From Acidaminococcus hominis (GTDB taxonomy: Bacteria; Bacillota; Negativicutes; Acidaminococcales; Acidaminococcaceae): a stretch of DNA of 64,000 nucleotides. A program made the translations under genes and the position numbers. The stretch's first letter is position 1; the number at the start of each line of letters is the position of its first letter. Shown here piece by piece: positions 16,440-26,080 of this stretch. The stretch covers positions 366,592 to 430,591 of the forward strand of contig NZ_OLMM01000005.1 of assembly GCF_900291475.1 (NCBI RefSeq). The letters run 5' to 3'. The notes beneath the pieces were generated by a model, which did no database searches, had not been told where the DNA came from, and was given only the letters and a program-made list of their open reading frames with translations.

Positions 16440-17555
16440 ATGAACGAAGTATTGCGGAAACTGGTCAACGATTATATTGACCATAATATGGCGGATTATA
16501 TCCAGTTGTTATACGATGTAACGTCCCTGCCGTCTCCCACCGGGGAGGAAGGGAAAAAAGCCCAATGGATTCTGGAACAGCTGAAAGCCCTGGGGGCAGA
16601 AGGTTCCTACATTGACGAAGCAGGAAATGTGGTGTATCCCTGCCATATTGACGGGGCAGAGAAGTTTCCCCTGTATACGGCCCACATGGATACGGTGTTC
16701 GCAGGGGTTACCCACATTGTGCCGGAAATCGCCGGCCATGTGATGAAGGCCCCTTCCTGCGGGGATAACAGCTCCGACGTGGCTGCCCTGCTGTTTCTCA
16801 TCAAAATGATGCATACCATGAAGCTCCACACCCCGGCCATTTTTGCTTTTAATACTGGGGAAGAGGGACTGGGCAACCTGAAGGGCAGCCGCTATCTGAC
16901 GGATACCTGGGGGGATCGGCTCACCTATTTCCTGGCAGTGGATGGGTTTAATGACCGGTTCGTCAACCTGGCGGTAGGATCCCGGCGTTATGCGGTTCAT
17001 GTGGTGACCCCCGGAGGGCACAGCTTCGGGGCGTTTGGCAATGCCAACGCCATTGCAGAGGCGTCCGCCATCATCCAGGAATTTTACCAGCTGACGGTAC
17101 CCAAGGACCCCAAGACCACCTACAATGTGGGCACCATTCAGGGCGGAACCACGGTAAATTCCATTGCAGAAGAAGTGGAATTCACGGTGGATATGCGTTC
17201 GGTTTCCCATACGGAACTGTTGAAGCTGGATGCGGCCTTCCAGGCCATCCTGGACCAGCATAGACGGGAAGACGTGCAGATTGAAACCCTGCTTTTGGGA
17301 GAACGGCCCTGCAGCGAGGGCGCTTTGGAGAACGAGATTTATGACCGGATTCAGGCTATTCGGAAGCGGGAGGGGCTGTCCACCCATTTTGACTGCGGCA
17401 GTACCGATGCCAACATTCCCCTGAGCCGGCACATTCCGGCCATGGCTTTTGGCATCAGCAAGGGTACTGGCCTCCATACGGTCCATGAGGAACTGGATAT
17501 GACCAGCCTGGCGCCGGGTCTGAAGCAGCTGGCTGCCTTTATCTGGAAGCTGTAA
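16440..17555 (+). CDS. M20-family metallopeptidase (PepT-like)
   Basis: A 371-residue zinc exopeptidase of the M20 group, cytoplasmic by lack of a signal peptide. The metal and catalytic motifs are YTAHMDTVF (about residues 80-88), CGDNSSDVAAL (~107-117, the bridging Asp) and FNTGEEGLGN (~138-147), with the dimerisation-domain phrase TPGGHSFGAFGNANAIAEAS. The family includes tripeptidases and other di/tripeptide or amide hydrolases, and the substrate cannot be told. It is monocistronic, flanked by a promoter and a terminator. Confidence 0.87.
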   Translation: MNEVLRKLVNDYIDHNMADYIQLLYDVTSLPSPTGEEGKKAQWILEQLKALGAEGSYIDEAGNVVYPCHIDGAEKFPLYTAHMDTVFAGVTHIVPEIAGHVMKAPSCGDNSSDVAALLFLIKMMHTMKLHTPAIFAFNTGEEGLGNLKGSRYLTDTWGDRLTYFLAVDGFNDRFVNLAVGSRRYAVHVVTPGGHSFGAFGNANAIAEASAIIQEFYQLTVPKDPKTTYNVGTIQGGTTVNSIAEEVEFTVDMRSVSHTELLKLDAAFQAILDQHRREDVQIETLLLGERPCSEGALENEIYDRIQAIRKREGLSTHFDCGSTDANIPLSRHIPAMAFGISKGTGLHTVHEELDMTSLAPGLKQLAAFIWKL

Positions 17556-17605
17556 GGCCGGAAAGCAGCTTAGAAAGCGTAATACTCAAAAATAAAGAAA
17601 TTTAT

Positions 17606-17643
17606 AAAACCACTCCATAGAAAAATGGGGTGGTTTTGTTTCA
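17606..17643 (+). terminator. Intrinsic terminator after the M20 peptidase
   Basis: AAAACCACTCCAT pairs with ATGGGGTGGTTTT, followed by GTTT. Confidence 0.85.
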
Positions 17644-17687
17644 ATGTTACAATTTCCTTTAGCATAAAAAGTTTTTTAGAATTTTTG

Positions 17688-17717
17688 TTGACAGCCCTGG
17701 ACTCAGGGTGGTATCCT
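17688..17717 (+). promoter_or_regulatory. Promoter of the trp operon
   Basis: TTGACA (17688-17693), an 18-nt spacer and TATCCT (17712-17717), just upstream of the T-box leader. Confidence 0.8.
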
Positions 17718-17723
17718 AAGGGC

Positions 17724-18002
17724 ACAATTTCAAATGACTACTGAAACCATTGAAGTGGAGATAACGTCAGAGGATGTGCTTACAGAGAGTCCGGGGTGCT
17801 GGAAACCGGATAGCGGCAGACTGGCAAATGGACCACTGAGGGCGCGATGAAATCGAAAGAAAGTATCCCGCGACGCAGCACCTGCGTTATTGGTGAGGAA
17901 TGTGTTGGCATTCTGCTGAGCGTACAATGTGAAAGCATTGTAATACGGGGTGGTACCGCAGGTTATAACACCTGTCCTTGTAGAAGGACAGGTGTTTTTT
18001 GT
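17724..18002 (+). promoter_or_regulatory. Tryptophan T-box riboswitch
   Basis: A full-length T-box leader of about 280 nt. The T-box sequence GGGGTGGTACCGCAGG lies at 17947-17962. The terminator stem ACCTGTCCT/AGGACAGGT (about 17969-17993) is followed by GTTTTTTG. The specifier is TGG (17829-17831) in the context AAA-TGG-ACC. Uncharged tRNA-Trp should favour the antiterminator and allow read-through into trpE. Confidence 0.92.
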
Positions 18003-18021
18003 TACTTTACTTTGCGGCTTC

Positions 18022-18063
18022 ACGGATATCCAGGCGGATTGACCAACGGGATATCCGTTTTTT
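18022..18063 (+). terminator. Second terminator-like hairpin between T-box and trpE
   Basis: ACGGATATCC (18022-18031) pairs perfectly with GGATATCCGT (18049-18058) and is followed by a run of Ts. It sits only 20 nt before the trpE start, so any transcript passing the T-box must also pass this hairpin. I see no competing antiterminator. Confidence 0.7.
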
Positions 18064-18081
18064 CATGTGAGGAGGAGCATT

Positions 18082-19545
18082 ATGAAACAACAAACTTTGG
18101 AAGAATTACAACATAGCGCAAAAAATTATCCGGCGGTGCCGGTGGTACGGGAAATCCTGGCAGATACCCTGACCCCTATTGGGCTGGTGAGCCTGCTGCG
18201 CAGGGACCGGAATCGGTACTTTCTGTTGGAGAGTCTGGAGAAGGAGGACCCTTCCGGCCGGTATTCCTTCATTGGCTGTGATCCCCGGCTGCGGCTGACT
18301 GCCAAGGCTGGAAAAGCCCAGCTGGAAGGGGAGAACGGGCAGGTGGAAACCCTTGCGGAGGATCCCCTGACGGCACTCCGCCGGCTGCTGAAGGAATACG
18401 CCATTCCTTCCCTGCCGGACCTGCCGCCCTTTACCGGAGGCCTGGTGGGATACTTCTCCTATGATTTTATCCAGTACTGTGAACCCAGTCTGCATTTCGA
18501 TCCGAAAAAGGCCACACCCTTCCCAGATTTTGACCTGATGCTTTTTGACAAAATCATCGCCTTTGATAGTTTCAAACAAAAACTGTACTTAGCAGTAACC
18601 ATTAAAACTGACCACCTGGCAGATAATTACCAGAAAGCACAGGTAGAATTGGACAAGCTGGAAGCCTTGACCCGGCAGCCGGTGGTACCGCCCCAGCTTG
18701 AGAAAGCGGTGCTGGGACCCATTACCAGCAACCAAAGCAAGGAAACCTACCGGCGCAATGTGGAAACCATCAAGGAACATATCCGCTGCGGCGATATTTT
18801 CCAGGCGGTATACTCCCAGCGGTTTTCCGCAGACTACGACCAGGATCTGTTTTCTATGTACCGGATTCTCCGGACCACCAATCCTTCCCAGTACATGGTG
18901 CTGCTCAGCACCGGGGAAGTGGAACTGGCGGGTTCTTCTCCGGAAACCCTGATTCAGGTCAAGGGCCGGACCATTACCTCCATGCCCATTGCCGGGACCC
19001 GGAAAAGGGGCCGTACGGAGGCTGAGGACAAGGCCCTGGAGCAGGACCTGCTTCAGGATCCCAAAGAGCTCAGCGAGCACAATATGCTGGTGGACCTGGC
19101 CCGGAATGATGTGGGCAAAACGGCGGAATTCGGTTCTGTCCAGGTGTCGGATTACCTGCTGGTGAAGAAGTTCTCCCATGTGATGCACCTTACCAGCAAG
19201 GTAACGGGAACCCTCCGGGCGGACAAGGATTGCGTGGACACCCTGTGTGCTGCCTTTCCGGCAGGTACCCTGTCCGGAGCGCCCAAGGTCAGGGCCTGTG
19301 AAATCATCGATGCATTGGAACCGGAGCGGCGGGGCCCCTACGGAGGCGGCATGGGGTACCTGGACTTTGCCGGGAACATGGATATCTGCATTACCATTCG
19401 CACAGCCCTGAAATACGGCGGCCGGGTGTACTTCCAAGCCGGCGGCGGTATTGTGGCGGATTCCCAGGTGGAAAATGAATTTGCCGAAACGGTGAACAAG
19501 TCGGCGGCCATTCGGGCAGCCCTGGAAGCAGCAGCGGAGGAATAA
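18082..19545 (+). CDS. trpE: Anthranilate synthase component I
   Basis: A 487-residue TrpE that converts chorismate and ammonia to anthranilate with TrpG. The Trp feedback site LLESLEKEDPSGRYSF (about residues 49-64) and the catalytic core (AGTRKRGRTEAED; PAGTLSGAPKVRACEIID; GPYGGGMGYLDF) are intact. I chose ATG 18082 behind GAGGAGGAG; the earlier in-frame ATG at 18067 lies inside the ribosome site. It is the first of seven tightly packed trp genes under the T-box. Confidence 0.96.
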   Translation: MKQQTLEELQHSAKNYPAVPVVREILADTLTPIGLVSLLRRDRNRYFLLESLEKEDPSGRYSFIGCDPRLRLTAKAGKAQLEGENGQVETLAEDPLTALRRLLKEYAIPSLPDLPPFTGGLVGYFSYDFIQYCEPSLHFDPKKATPFPDFDLMLFDKIIAFDSFKQKLYLAVTIKTDHLADNYQKAQVELDKLEALTRQPVVPPQLEKAVLGPITSNQSKETYRRNVETIKEHIRCGDIFQAVYSQRFSADYDQDLFSMYRILRTTNPSQYMVLLSTGEVELAGSSPETLIQVKGRTITSMPIAGTRKRGRTEAEDKALEQDLLQDPKELSEHNMLVDLARNDVGKTAEFGSVQVSDYLLVKKFSHVMHLTSKVTGTLRADKDCVDTLCAAFPAGTLSGAPKVRACEIIDALEPERRGPYGGGMGYLDFAGNMDICITIRTALKYGGRVYFQAGGGIVADSQVENEFAETVNKSAAIRAALEAAAEE

Positions 19546-19548
19546 ATC

Positions 19549-20127
19549 ATGATTTTACTGATTGACAATTACGATAGTTTTACCTATAACCTGTACCAAT
19601 TGGTGGGAACCTTGCAGCCGGACGTAAAAGTGGTGCGCAACGATGCCCTGACTGTGGCGGATATCCGCCAAATGGCCCCCACCCACCTGATTTTGTCCCC
19701 GGGTCCGGGGCGGCCGGAGGATGCCGGTATCTGCGAAGAGGCGCTGCGGGAGCTGAAAGGGGAACTGCCCATCCTGGGGGTCTGCCTGGGGCACCAAGCC
19801 TTGGGAGAAGTCTTCGGCGGCCGGGTGATTCGGGCACCCCAGCTGGTCCACGGCAAGCAGAGCCAGGTACACATTGCCAATGGTTCCGCCCTGTTCCAGG
19901 GGCTGGCACCTATTATTCCGGCAGCCCGGTACCATTCGCTCCTAGTGGAAAAAGCCACCCTGCCGGACGAACTCCTGGTAATTGCGGAAACGGACCAGGG
20001 AGAAATCATGGGGCTGAAGCATCGGGATTACAATTTGTATGGTTTGCAGTTCCATCCGGAATCCATTCTGACCCCGGACGGCAAGCAGATCATCCAGAAT
20101 TTCTTACAGATTGAAGGAGGGAAATGA
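19549..20127 (+). CDS. trpG: Anthranilate synthase component II (glutamine amidotransferase)
   Basis: A 192-residue class I glutamine amidotransferase giving ammonia to TrpE. The oxyanion and nucleophile motifs are LSPGPGRPEDAG (about residues 50-61) and GVCLGHQAL with Cys near 79. The His/Glu of the triad are in LQFHPESILT (about 168-177). It is a separate gene, not fused to trpD or trpE, three bases after trpE, and its end overlaps the ribosome site of trpD. Confidence 0.96.
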   Translation: MILLIDNYDSFTYNLYQLVGTLQPDVKVVRNDALTVADIRQMAPTHLILSPGPGRPEDAGICEEALRELKGELPILGVCLGHQALGEVFGGRVIRAPQLVHGKQSQVHIANGSALFQGLAPIIPAARYHSLLVEKATLPDELLVIAETDQGEIMGLKHRDYNLYGLQFHPESILTPDGKQIIQNFLQIEGGK

Positions 20128-20128
20128 C

Positions 20129-21145
20129 ATGCTGGAAATACAGAATGCCCTGCTGAAAGCAGCAGATGGCTATGATTTGAGCCTTGAGGAGACCCGGGGC
20201 GTTATGGATACCATTATGAGCGGCCAGGCTACGGATGCCCAAATTGCCAGCTTCATTACCGCCATGCGGATGAAGGGGGAAACGGTGGAGGAAATTACCG
20301 CCTGTGCCCTGGTGCTTCGGGATAAATGCCAACGGCTGGAGCCCCAACAGGATGTGCTGGATATTGTTGGGACCGGCGGCGACCGGGCCAATACCTTCAA
20401 CATCTCCACCACCAGCGCCTTTGTGATTGCCTCTGCCGGGGTGCCCGTAGCCAAGCATGGGAACCGCAGTGTGTCCAGCAAATGCGGTGCCGCAGATTGC
20501 CTGGAAGCCCTGGGCGCCCGGTTGGACGTGCCCCGACAGCGGAGCGAAGCAATTTTGCAGGAGCTGGGCTTCTGCTTCCTGTTTGCGCCCCTGTACCATT
20601 CTTCCATGAAATACGCCGGCCCGGTGCGCAAGCAGCTGGGGCTGCGGACCCTGTTCAACATCATTGGGCCCTTGACCAACCCGGCTGGTGCTACCATGCA
20701 GCTGCTGGGCGTTTACGACGAAAACCTGGTGGAACCTATGGCCAAGGTGCTGGCCAATCTGGGAGTGAAACGAGCCATGGTGGTCCATGGTCATGACGGC
20801 CTGGACGAGGCCACCCTGACTACTTCCTCCACCCTTTGTGAGCTCATTGACGGCCGCATGAACAGCTTCTTTCTGGATCCGGCCCAGTTGGGATTGAAAC
20901 GCTGCCAAAAGGAAGACCTGGTGGGCGGCAGCCCAGCAGAAAATGCCCAGCTGACCCTGGATATTTTAAGCGGCCGGGACCGGGGTCCAAAACGGGATGC
21001 GGTGCTGTTAAACTCCGCCCTGTGCATTTACCTGGGCAAAGGGCAAAAGGTGCTCCGGGACTGCCTTGCGGAAGCGGCGGATATCATTGACAGCGGCAAG
21101 GCCCTGGCCAAGCTGCAGCGCTTTGTGGAGCTGACCCAGGCATGA
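20129..21145 (+). CDS. trpD: Anthranilate phosphoribosyltransferase
   Basis: A 338-residue TrpD that joins anthranilate to PRPP. The PRPP-binding GTGGDRANTFNIST (about residues 79-92), KHGNRSVSSKCGAAD and GPLTNPAG motifs are present. I used ATG 20129 after GGAGGGAAATGAC, one base past the trpG stop, rather than the in-frame upstream reading. The end overlaps trpC as ATGA. Confidence 0.96.
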   Translation: MLEIQNALLKAADGYDLSLEETRGVMDTIMSGQATDAQIASFITAMRMKGETVEEITACALVLRDKCQRLEPQQDVLDIVGTGGDRANTFNISTTSAFVIASAGVPVAKHGNRSVSSKCGAADCLEALGARLDVPRQRSEAILQELGFCFLFAPLYHSSMKYAGPVRKQLGLRTLFNIIGPLTNPAGATMQLLGVYDENLVEPMAKVLANLGVKRAMVVHGHDGLDEATLTTSSTLCELIDGRMNSFFLDPAQLGLKRCQKEDLVGGSPAENAQLTLDILSGRDRGPKRDAVLLNSALCIYLGKGQKVLRDCLAEAADIIDSGKALAKLQRFVELTQA

Positions 21146-21936
21146 TTTTGGACCAGCTGGCACAGGCCGCCCGGCAGCGAGTGGCCGCAGAGCGCCAAAA
21201 AGAAAGCGAAGCAAAACTCCTGGCCAGGGCCGAAGCCCTGGGCCGGGAACGGGCCGGCTGCTTTTACCGGGCACTTACCCAGCCGGGCCTGCAGATCATT
21301 GCGGAAGTGAAAAAGGCTTCCCCTTCCAAGGGCTTGATTGCCCCAAACTTTCCCTACCTGGAAATTGCCCGGACCTACGAAAAAGCCGGTGCGGCAGCCA
21401 TATCGGTGCTGACGGAACCGACCCGGTTTCTGGGCAGCGACCAGTACCTGAAAGAAATCCGGCAGGTGGTTCAGCTGCCCCTGCTGCGGAAAGATTTCAC
21501 GGTGGATCCCTACCAGATCCTCCAGGCCAAATGCCTGGGAGCCGATGCAGTGCTGCTTATTGCGGCGCTGCTGGGGGAGGAGGAACTGCGGGAATTTCGC
21601 CAGCTGGCGGAGCACTTAGGGTTAGATGCCCTGGTGGAAGTCCACGATGCAAAAGAGCTGGAACGGGCCCTGGGGTCCGGCGCCCGGATTTTGGGCGTTA
21701 ACAATAGGAACCTGAAGAATTTCACGGTAAATGTACGCAACAGCCTCCAGCTGCGGAAGCTGGCTCCCCGGGAACTGCCCTTTGTGGCGGAAAGCGGTAT
21801 TACAGGAAGGGCTCAGACCAGGGAACTGGAACAGGCCGGGGTCAGCGCCGTCCTGGTAGGGGAGCTGCTGATGCGCAGCGGGAATCCAGGAAGGACCCTG
21901 AGGCAATTAAAAGGAGAACAAGATGACCCGGTGTAA
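21142..21936 (+). CDS. trpC: Indole-3-glycerol phosphate synthase
   Basis: A 264-residue TIM-barrel enzyme of tryptophan synthesis. Key motifs are IIAEVKKASPSKG (about residues 52-64), ISVLTEPTRFLGS, LLRKDFTVDPYQI and VAESGI near 214. The gene is monofunctional; trpF is separate. It starts at an ATGA overlap with trpD and overlaps trpF by 14 nt. Confidence 0.96.
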   Translation: MILDQLAQAARQRVAAERQKESEAKLLARAEALGRERAGCFYRALTQPGLQIIAEVKKASPSKGLIAPNFPYLEIARTYEKAGAAAISVLTEPTRFLGSDQYLKEIRQVVQLPLLRKDFTVDPYQILQAKCLGADAVLLIAALLGEEELREFRQLAEHLGLDALVEVHDAKELERALGSGARILGVNNRNLKNFTVNVRNSLQLRKLAPRELPFVAESGITGRAQTRELEQAGVSAVLVGELLMRSGNPGRTLRQLKGEQDDPV

Positions 21937-22549
21937 GCTTTGCGGACTTCGTACCCTGGAAGCTATCCAAATGGTGAATGCCTGCCGGCCGGACTATGCA
22001 GGCTTTGTCTTTGCCCCGGGCCGCAGGCAGGTAACCTCAGAGCAGGCCCGCCAATTGCGGCAGGCCCTGGACCCCCAAATTCCGGCAGTGGGCGTCTTTG
22101 TACAGGAGCCCCTGGAAAGGGTTGCCGCCCTGGTGCAGCAAGGCATTATCCAAGGGGTGCAGCTTCACGGGGAGGAATCCCCGGACTACTGCCGGGCTCT
22201 GAGAAAGCGGGTACAGGTACCCATTATCAAGGTGCTGCGGGTAAAGGGCCCCGAAAGCCTGGCGCATGCAGATGCCTATCCCTGTGATTATTTTCTGCTG
22301 GATGCCTACAGTCCCGAAGGCTATGGCGGTCTGGGCAAGACCATTGCTCCGGGCCTGCTGGAAAAGCTTAGCCTGCCCCGGCCCTTTTTCCTGGCCGGAG
22401 GCCTTACCCCCGCCAATGTGGGAGAGGCCATTGCCCAATTCCACCCCTGGGGCGTGGATACCAGCAGCGGCGTAGAAATAGACGGAAAGAAAAATTTAGA
22501 AAAAATCCGGTCCTTTGTGGATGCGGTTAGAAAAGAGGAATTCAAATGA
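21923..22549 (+). CDS. trpF: Phosphoribosylanthranilate isomerase
   Basis: A 208-residue TrpF with the catalytic KLCGLRT start (Cys near residue 6), a [12 protein letters not shown] phosphate-site segment, the [17 protein letters not shown] stretch (about 116-132) and [11 protein letters not shown] near the end. AAAAGGAGAAC precedes the ATG inside the end of trpC. The stop overlaps the trpB start as ATGA. Confidence 0.95.
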   Translation: MTRCKLCGLRTLEAIQMVNACRPDYAGFVFAPGRRQVTSEQARQLRQALDPQIPAVGVFVQEPLERVAALVQQGIIQGVQLHGEESPDYCRALRKRVQVPIIKVLRVKGPESLAHADAYPCDYFLLDAYSPEGYGGLGKTIAPGLLEKLSLPRPFFLAGGLTPANVGEAIAQFHPWGVDTSSGVEIDGKKNLEKIRSFVDAVRKEEFK

Positions 22550-23730
22550 GTAAAGGAAGATACGGCCGGCACGGCGGCCAATACGTACCGGAAACCCTGA
22601 TGAATGCAGTCCAGGAACTGGAACGGGCTTACGAACAATATAAGAACGACCCGGAATTTTTGGCAGAACTCCAAACCTTGTACCATGACTACGCCAATCG
22701 GCCCAGCCTGCTGTACAAGGCAGAGAAAATGAGCCAGGATCTGGGGGGCGCCACCATTTACCTGAAACGGGAAGATTTGAACCATACTGGGGCCCACAAA
22801 ATCAACAATGTGCTGGGCCAGTGCCTTCTGGCTAAGAAAATGGGCAAAAAACGGATCATTGCAGAAACTGGGGCCGGCCAGCACGGGGTGGCAGCTGCTA
22901 CGGTGGCTGCCCTGATGGGCATGGAATGTGTGGTATACATGGGCAAGGAAGATACTATCCGCCAGGCCCTGAATGTTTACCGAATGGAGCTTTTGGGCGC
23001 CAAGGTGGTGCCTGTAACTACGGGCACCGGCACCCTGAAGGATGCAGTCAGCGAGGCCATGCGGGAATGGAGCGCACGGGTAGAGGATACCTTCTACGTG
23101 CTGGGCTCTGTTATGGGCCCCCACCCTTACCCGGCCATGGTCCGGGATTTCCAAAAGGTCATCGGAGAAGAAGTAAAGGCCCAGATGCTGGAAAAGGAAG
23201 GCCGGCTGCCGGATATTCTTATGGCCTGTGTAGGCGGTGGCAGTAATGCCATGGGCCTGTTCTATGATTTCATTCCGGATACCCAGGTACAGCTTATCGG
23301 GGTGGAAGCGGCCGGCCGGGGCGTGAATACGGCAGAAACCGCCGCTACCATAGCCCGGGGCAAACCCGGTATCTTCCACGGCATGGAATCCTATTTTCTT
23401 CAGGACCAGGATGGGCAGATTGCCCCGGTGTACTCCATTTCTGCCGGCCTGGATTATCCGGGCATTGGACCGGAGCATGCGGACCTGTACGACAAGGGCC
23501 GGGCCCAGTACGTATCTATCACCGACGATGAAGCGGTGGAGGCTTTTGAGTACCTGTCCCGGACCGAGGGCATCATTCCGGCCATCGAAAGTGCCCACGC
23601 CGTTGCCTATGCCATGAAACTGGCACCCACCCTTCCCAAGGAAAAACTCCTGGTGGTGAACCTTTCCGGCCGGGGAGACAAGGATGTGGCTGCCATTGCC
23701 AGATATAAGGGGGTTGACCTTCATGAGTAG
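22546..23730 (+). CDS. trpB: Tryptophan synthase beta chain
   Basis: A 394-residue PLP enzyme condensing indole with serine. The PLP lysine is in [11 protein letters not shown] (about residues 79-89), and the catalytic GAGQHG and phosphate-binding [10 protein letters not shown] motifs are intact. It belongs to the canonical TrpB1 class that pairs with TrpA. It overlaps trpF by 4 nt and trpA by 8 nt. Confidence 0.97.
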   Translation: MSKGRYGRHGGQYVPETLMNAVQELERAYEQYKNDPEFLAELQTLYHDYANRPSLLYKAEKMSQDLGGATIYLKREDLNHTGAHKINNVLGQCLLAKKMGKKRIIAETGAGQHGVAAATVAALMGMECVVYMGKEDTIRQALNVYRMELLGAKVVPVTTGTGTLKDAVSEAMREWSARVEDTFYVLGSVMGPHPYPAMVRDFQKVIGEEVKAQMLEKEGRLPDILMACVGGGSNAMGLFYDFIPDTQVQLIGVEAAGRGVNTAETAATIARGKPGIFHGMESYFLQDQDGQIAPVYSISAGLDYPGIGPEHADLYDKGRAQYVSITDDEAVEAFEYLSRTEGIIPAIESAHAVAYAMKLAPTLPKEKLLVVNLSGRGDKDVAAIARYKGVDLHE

Positions 23731-24502
23731 AATTACCGCTGCATTTGCCAAACAGAAAAAAGTATTTATTCCCTTTGTGACCGCAGGGGATCCGGATTTA
23801 GATACCACGGAACAATTGATTTACGCCATGGAAGAAGCGGGGGCCGGCATTATTGAGCTGGGCATTCCCTTTTCCGATCCTACGGCGGAAGGGCCGGTAA
23901 TCCAGGAAGCGGATAACCGGGCCCTGGCCAGTGGGGTCAAAACCCGGGACCTTTTTGAACTGGTAGCCAAGGTCCGCAAGCACACCCAGATTCCCCTGGT
24001 TTTCCTGACCTACGCCAATCCGGTATTTACCTATGGAGCTGAGAAATTCTTCCAGGACTGCCGGGACTGCGGGGTGGACGGGGTAATCATTCCCGACGTG
24101 CCCTTTGAAGAACGGGAGACCTTTGGACCGGTAGCTGCCCAGTACGGGGTGGAATTGATTTCCCTGATTGCCCCCACCTCCCACCAGCGGGTGAAAGAAA
24201 TTGCCCAAGCTGCCCAGGGGTACATCTACCTGGTTTCCTCTTTGGGGGTTACCGGGGTGCGCCAGGAAATTACCACCAATCTGGCGCCTATTGTAGAACA
24301 GATCCGGCAGGTGACGGACAAGCCGGTGGCCGTGGGCTTTGGCATCTCTACACCGGAGCAGGCCCGGGAATTGGCAGGCATCAGCGATGGAGCCATTGTG
24401 GGCAGTGCCATTGTGAAGCTGTGCGCCCAGTATGGGAAGGCTGCGGTGCCGCCTGTGCGGGAGTATGTGAAGCGTATGGTGGAAGCCCTGGAAAATGCCT
24501 AG
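23723..24502 (+). CDS. trpA: Tryptophan synthase alpha chain
   Basis: A 259-residue TrpA that releases indole from indole-3-glycerol phosphate for TrpB. The catalytic Glu is in [11 protein letters not shown] (about residues 45-55). The following segment reads TAEGPVIQ where E. coli has LADGPTIQ, so Glu sits at the place of catalytic Asp60. I believe this variant occurs in other Firmicutes, so it need not mean loss of function. ATG 23723 lies inside the end of trpB. Last gene of the operon. Confidence 0.95.
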   Translation: MSRITAAFAKQKKVFIPFVTAGDPDLDTTEQLIYAMEEAGAGIIELGIPFSDPTAEGPVIQEADNRALASGVKTRDLFELVAKVRKHTQIPLVFLTYANPVFTYGAEKFFQDCRDCGVDGVIIPDVPFEERETFGPVAAQYGVELISLIAPTSHQRVKEIAQAAQGYIYLVSSLGVTGVRQEITTNLAPIVEQIRQVTDKPVAVGFGISTPEQARELAGISDGAIVGSAIVKLCAQYGKAAVPPVREYVKRMVEALENA

Positions 24503-24505
24503 GCT

Positions 24506-24545
24506 GGGCCCTGGAAGCTGGCGGCAGCCGGCCCCAGGGCCTTTT
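24506..24545 (+). terminator. Terminator of the trp operon
   Basis: GGGCCCTGG pairs with CCAGGGCC, with an inner GCTGGC/GCCGGC-like arm, followed by CTTTTG. Confidence 0.75.
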
Positions 24546-24559
24546 GCGCGCCTGGGCAA

Positions 24560-24589
24560 TTGTGCGGGGGCTGAAAAATAGGGTATAAT
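24560..24589 (+). promoter_or_regulatory. Promoter of the LCP gene
   Basis: TTGTGC (24560-24565), an 18-nt spacer and TATAAT (24584-24589). Confidence 0.7.
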
Positions 24590-24621
24590 GGAACCAGAAT
24601 TTATGCTTGGAGGAAGCTTCC

Positions 24622-26016
24622 ATGTTCACAAGACTTACCCAATATAAAGGCCTGGCAGCCCTTCTTGCCGCCATTGTTTTGGCAGCGGCCGGCCTGATTT
24701 ATGCCTTGACGCCCCCAGCGGTGAAAAAGGAGCAGGTTCCCATGTATCAGGGCAAACGGAATATTATGGTGCTGGGGGTGGATCGGCGGATCGATGATGT
24801 GGGTCGTTCCGATACCCTGTTTGTGGCCATGCTGGACACCCAGAAAAACCGGATTTCCCTGCTTTCCGTGCCCCGGGATACCCTGGTGAAAATTCCCGGT
24901 CATGGCTGGGACAAGGTCAACCATGCCTATGCCTTTGGCGGGCACGCCCTGAGCCAGAAAACCCTGGAAGGCTTTTTGGGTATTCCCATCAACAACTATC
25001 TTTTGGTGGATTTTCGGGGCTTTGTGGACCTGGTCAATGCCATTGGCGGAGTGGATATTGATGTGGAAAAGCCCATGCAGTACCAGGACCCCTACGATGA
25101 CAACGGCGGGCTGGTGATTAACCTCCAGCCCGGCCGCCAGCATATGGATGGTACCACAGCTATCCAATACGTGCGTTACCGGGACGAGGAAGGGGATATT
25201 GGCCGGGTACGCCGGCAGCAGAAGTTTATGCAGGCCATTTTTGCCAAGCTGCGGGGCACCAATCTGGTGACCAAGGCTCCGGAAATTGCCCAAGCCCTGT
25301 ACAAAAGTGTGGAAACGGATCTGTCCGCCGGGGATCTGCTGTCCCTCCTGGTAACCTTTACCAAGAACGTGTCGGGTACCTCCCGGCTGGAAACGGCCAT
25401 GGTCCAGGGGAGTCCGGCCTACCTGGATGATATCAGCTACTGGATTCCCAATATGACAGCCCTGCGGCAGCAGCTGGCTCTGCTGTCCGGGGTCCAGGCC
25501 ACGGAGACCTACCGCCAAAAGGCTCTTGCCGCCAAGCGGGAATATGACGAATTGCTGGGTACCAACAGCGCAGCTGCTGGGGCTGATGGGAAGCAGCAGC
25601 TGCCAATCAAGACGGAAGCCCTGAAACAGGCGGTGGAACGGACAAGGAAAATGGAACAGGAAAGCAAGGAAACCCCTGCGGTTTCCCCTAGTACGGAAAA
25701 TGACAAGCCCCAGGAACCGGTGGGTATGCCGCCCCAGCCGGTACGGCAGCCCCTGCGGGTATCCATTGTCAATTGCAGCGAGAAGCCCCAGAATGGGGAA
25801 CGGGCCGCTGAAGAGGTGCGCAGCGCCGGTTTTACGGTGGTGAGCACCAGTACGGGCAGCCCCGTGGACCACACCCAGGTGCTGATCAATGCGTCCAGCT
25901 CCCTGGCGGCCAGCCGGGCCCAGAGCCTGCCTTTTGCCTACCAGCTGCTGCGGGGCTCCGTCAGTCCGGCAACAGGGGATATGATCATCTATCTGGGCCG
26001 GGACTATGAGAAATAA
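24622..26016 (+). CDS. LytR-CpsA-Psr (LCP) family protein with LytR_C domain
   Basis: A 464-residue membrane-anchored LCP protein. These enzymes transfer lipid-linked glycopolymers to peptidoglycan or related carriers. There is one N-terminal helix (about residues 11-30). The LCP domain (about 50-240) holds the phosphate-binding acidic and Arg residues in VLGVDRRIDD, SDTLFVAMLD and LLSVPRDTLV. A Gln/Pro-rich linker leads to a C-terminal LytR_C domain (about 380-464). I used ATG 24622 after TTGGAGGAA. It is monocistronic. Confidence 0.9.
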   Translation: MFTRLTQYKGLAALLAAIVLAAAGLIYALTPPAVKKEQVPMYQGKRNIMVLGVDRRIDDVGRSDTLFVAMLDTQKNRISLLSVPRDTLVKIPGHGWDKVNHAYAFGGHALSQKTLEGFLGIPINNYLLVDFRGFVDLVNAIGGVDIDVEKPMQYQDPYDDNGGLVINLQPGRQHMDGTTAIQYVRYRDEEGDIGRVRRQQKFMQAIFAKLRGTNLVTKAPEIAQALYKSVETDLSAGDLLSLLVTFTKNVSGTSRLETAMVQGSPAYLDDISYWIPNMTALRQQLALLSGVQATETYRQKALAAKREYDELLGTNSAAAGADGKQQLPIKTEALKQAVERTRKMEQESKETPAVSPSTENDKPQEPVGMPPQPVRQPLRVSIVNCSEKPQNGERAAEEVRSAGFTVVSTSTGSPVDHTQVLINASSSLAASRAQSLPFAYQLLRGSVSPATGDMIIYLGRDYEK

Positions 26017-26045
26017 GAGAATAAAAAGAAAAAACAGAAAACATA

Positions 26046-26074
26046 TTGCACATTGTATACAAAGGTGGTATAAT
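26046..26074 (+). promoter_or_regulatory. Strong promoter in the LCP-ArnT gap
   Basis: TTGCAC (26046-26051), a 17-nt spacer and TATAAT (26069-26074). Transcription from it would start near 26081 and meet a terminator about 40 nt later. Confidence 0.8.
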
Positions 26075-26080
26075 GCACTC

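Noticed and set aside
17847-18116. 89-codon ORF across the trp leader
   Set aside because: It spans the T-box terminator and the second hairpin and overlaps the trpE start; there is no ribosome site.
22321-23808. 495-codon ORF on the minus strand
   Set aside because: Antisense to trpF, trpB and trpA; low-complexity His/Gln/Gly-rich translation typical of a shadow frame.
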